From Opitutales bacterium (GTDB taxonomy: Bacteria; Verrucomicrobiota; Verrucomicrobiia; Opitutales; Oceanipulchritudinaceae): a stretch of DNA of 61,178 nucleotides. The position numbers and the translations under genes were made by a program. Numbering within the stretch: the stretch's first letter is position 1; each line of letters opens with the position of its first letter. This document shows, one piece after another, positions 61,163 through 61,178 of this stretch. The notes beneath the pieces are model-generated. The model was not told the origin of the DNA. It saw only the letters and a program-made list of their open reading frames with translations, and searched no databases. Location of the stretch: contig JAFIGG010000013.1 of the NCBI GenBank assembly GCA_020831485.1, positions 1 to 61,178 on the forward strand. The letters are read 5' to 3'.

Positions 61163-61178
61163 GCGGTTGCGCAATCCC

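Overview
The window looks like a chromosomal segment of a marine-type Verrucomicrobiota bacterium of the Opitutia/Puniceicoccales kind. This is inferred from several features together: a TonB receptor whose mature N-terminus carries the DLSPFEV motif, a PEP-CTERM protein, an autotransporter-repeat protein without a barrel, short palindromic intergenic elements, and an aromatic C-terminal tail shared by secreted proteins. No CRISPR array, insertion sequence, integrase or phage gene was seen.

Region 1 (1-4.0 kb) holds the end of a DUF748/AsmA-like protein, a lone histidine-kinase-like protein, and a phosphofructokinase. Region 2 (4.05-19.8 kb) reads as a beta-1,3-glucan (laminarin) utilisation locus. 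On the minus strand lie a GPH-type sugar:cation symporter, a large cytoplasmic protein resembling inverting glucan phosphorylases (GH149 proposed), a GH158-like or GH2-like clan GH-A hydrolase that may be a lipoprotein, and a GH16 laminarinase. Divergent from these are a non-catalytic CBM-FN3-FN3-CBM protein, a second GH16, a small secreted beta-sandwich protein and a TonB-dependent receptor. A LacI-family regulator closes the locus, and a TTTATGCA-type motif recurs in its promoters. The model is extracellular GH16 cleavage, TonB import, periplasmic trimming, symport, then cytoplasmic phosphorolysis to glucose-1-phosphate.

Region 3 (19.99-22.5 kb) has tmRNA and a sodium:solute symporter. Region 4 (22.7-32.4 kb) has an SRPBCC protein and an OprO/P-type porin. 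These are followed by an ABC importer of the ferric/2-aminoethylphosphonate architecture, a PEP-CTERM protein and a large autotransporter-repeat protein. The porin and the PEP-CTERM gene each have a Pho-box-like promoter with the same TTACA-N4-TGTAA core, so this block may be a phosphate-starvation module. Region 5 (32.5-41.3 kb) has a DUF2235 hydrolase, an AGCS symporter, CstA, a four-gene two-component cluster with no DNA-binding output, and tRNA-Ile2(CAU). Region 6 (41.5-46.4 kb) is a compact cbb3 oxidase operon: ccoS, fused ccoNO, ccoQ, a monohaem ccoP, ccoG and a 47-residue membrane protein.

Region 7 (46.5-53.7 kb) is mostly housekeeping: an alpha/beta hydrolase, cysS, a DJ-1 protein, rpoZ, smpB (partner of the tmRNA), trmL, nrdR, an unknown ORF and argS. 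Region 8 (53.7-61.2 kb) has a PEGA-domain Ser/Thr kinase, a GH53 galactanase fused to a second clan GH-A domain, a YqaE/Pmp3 small membrane protein, an AraC-Ogt repair/regulator protein and palindromic repeats ending in a C15 tract.
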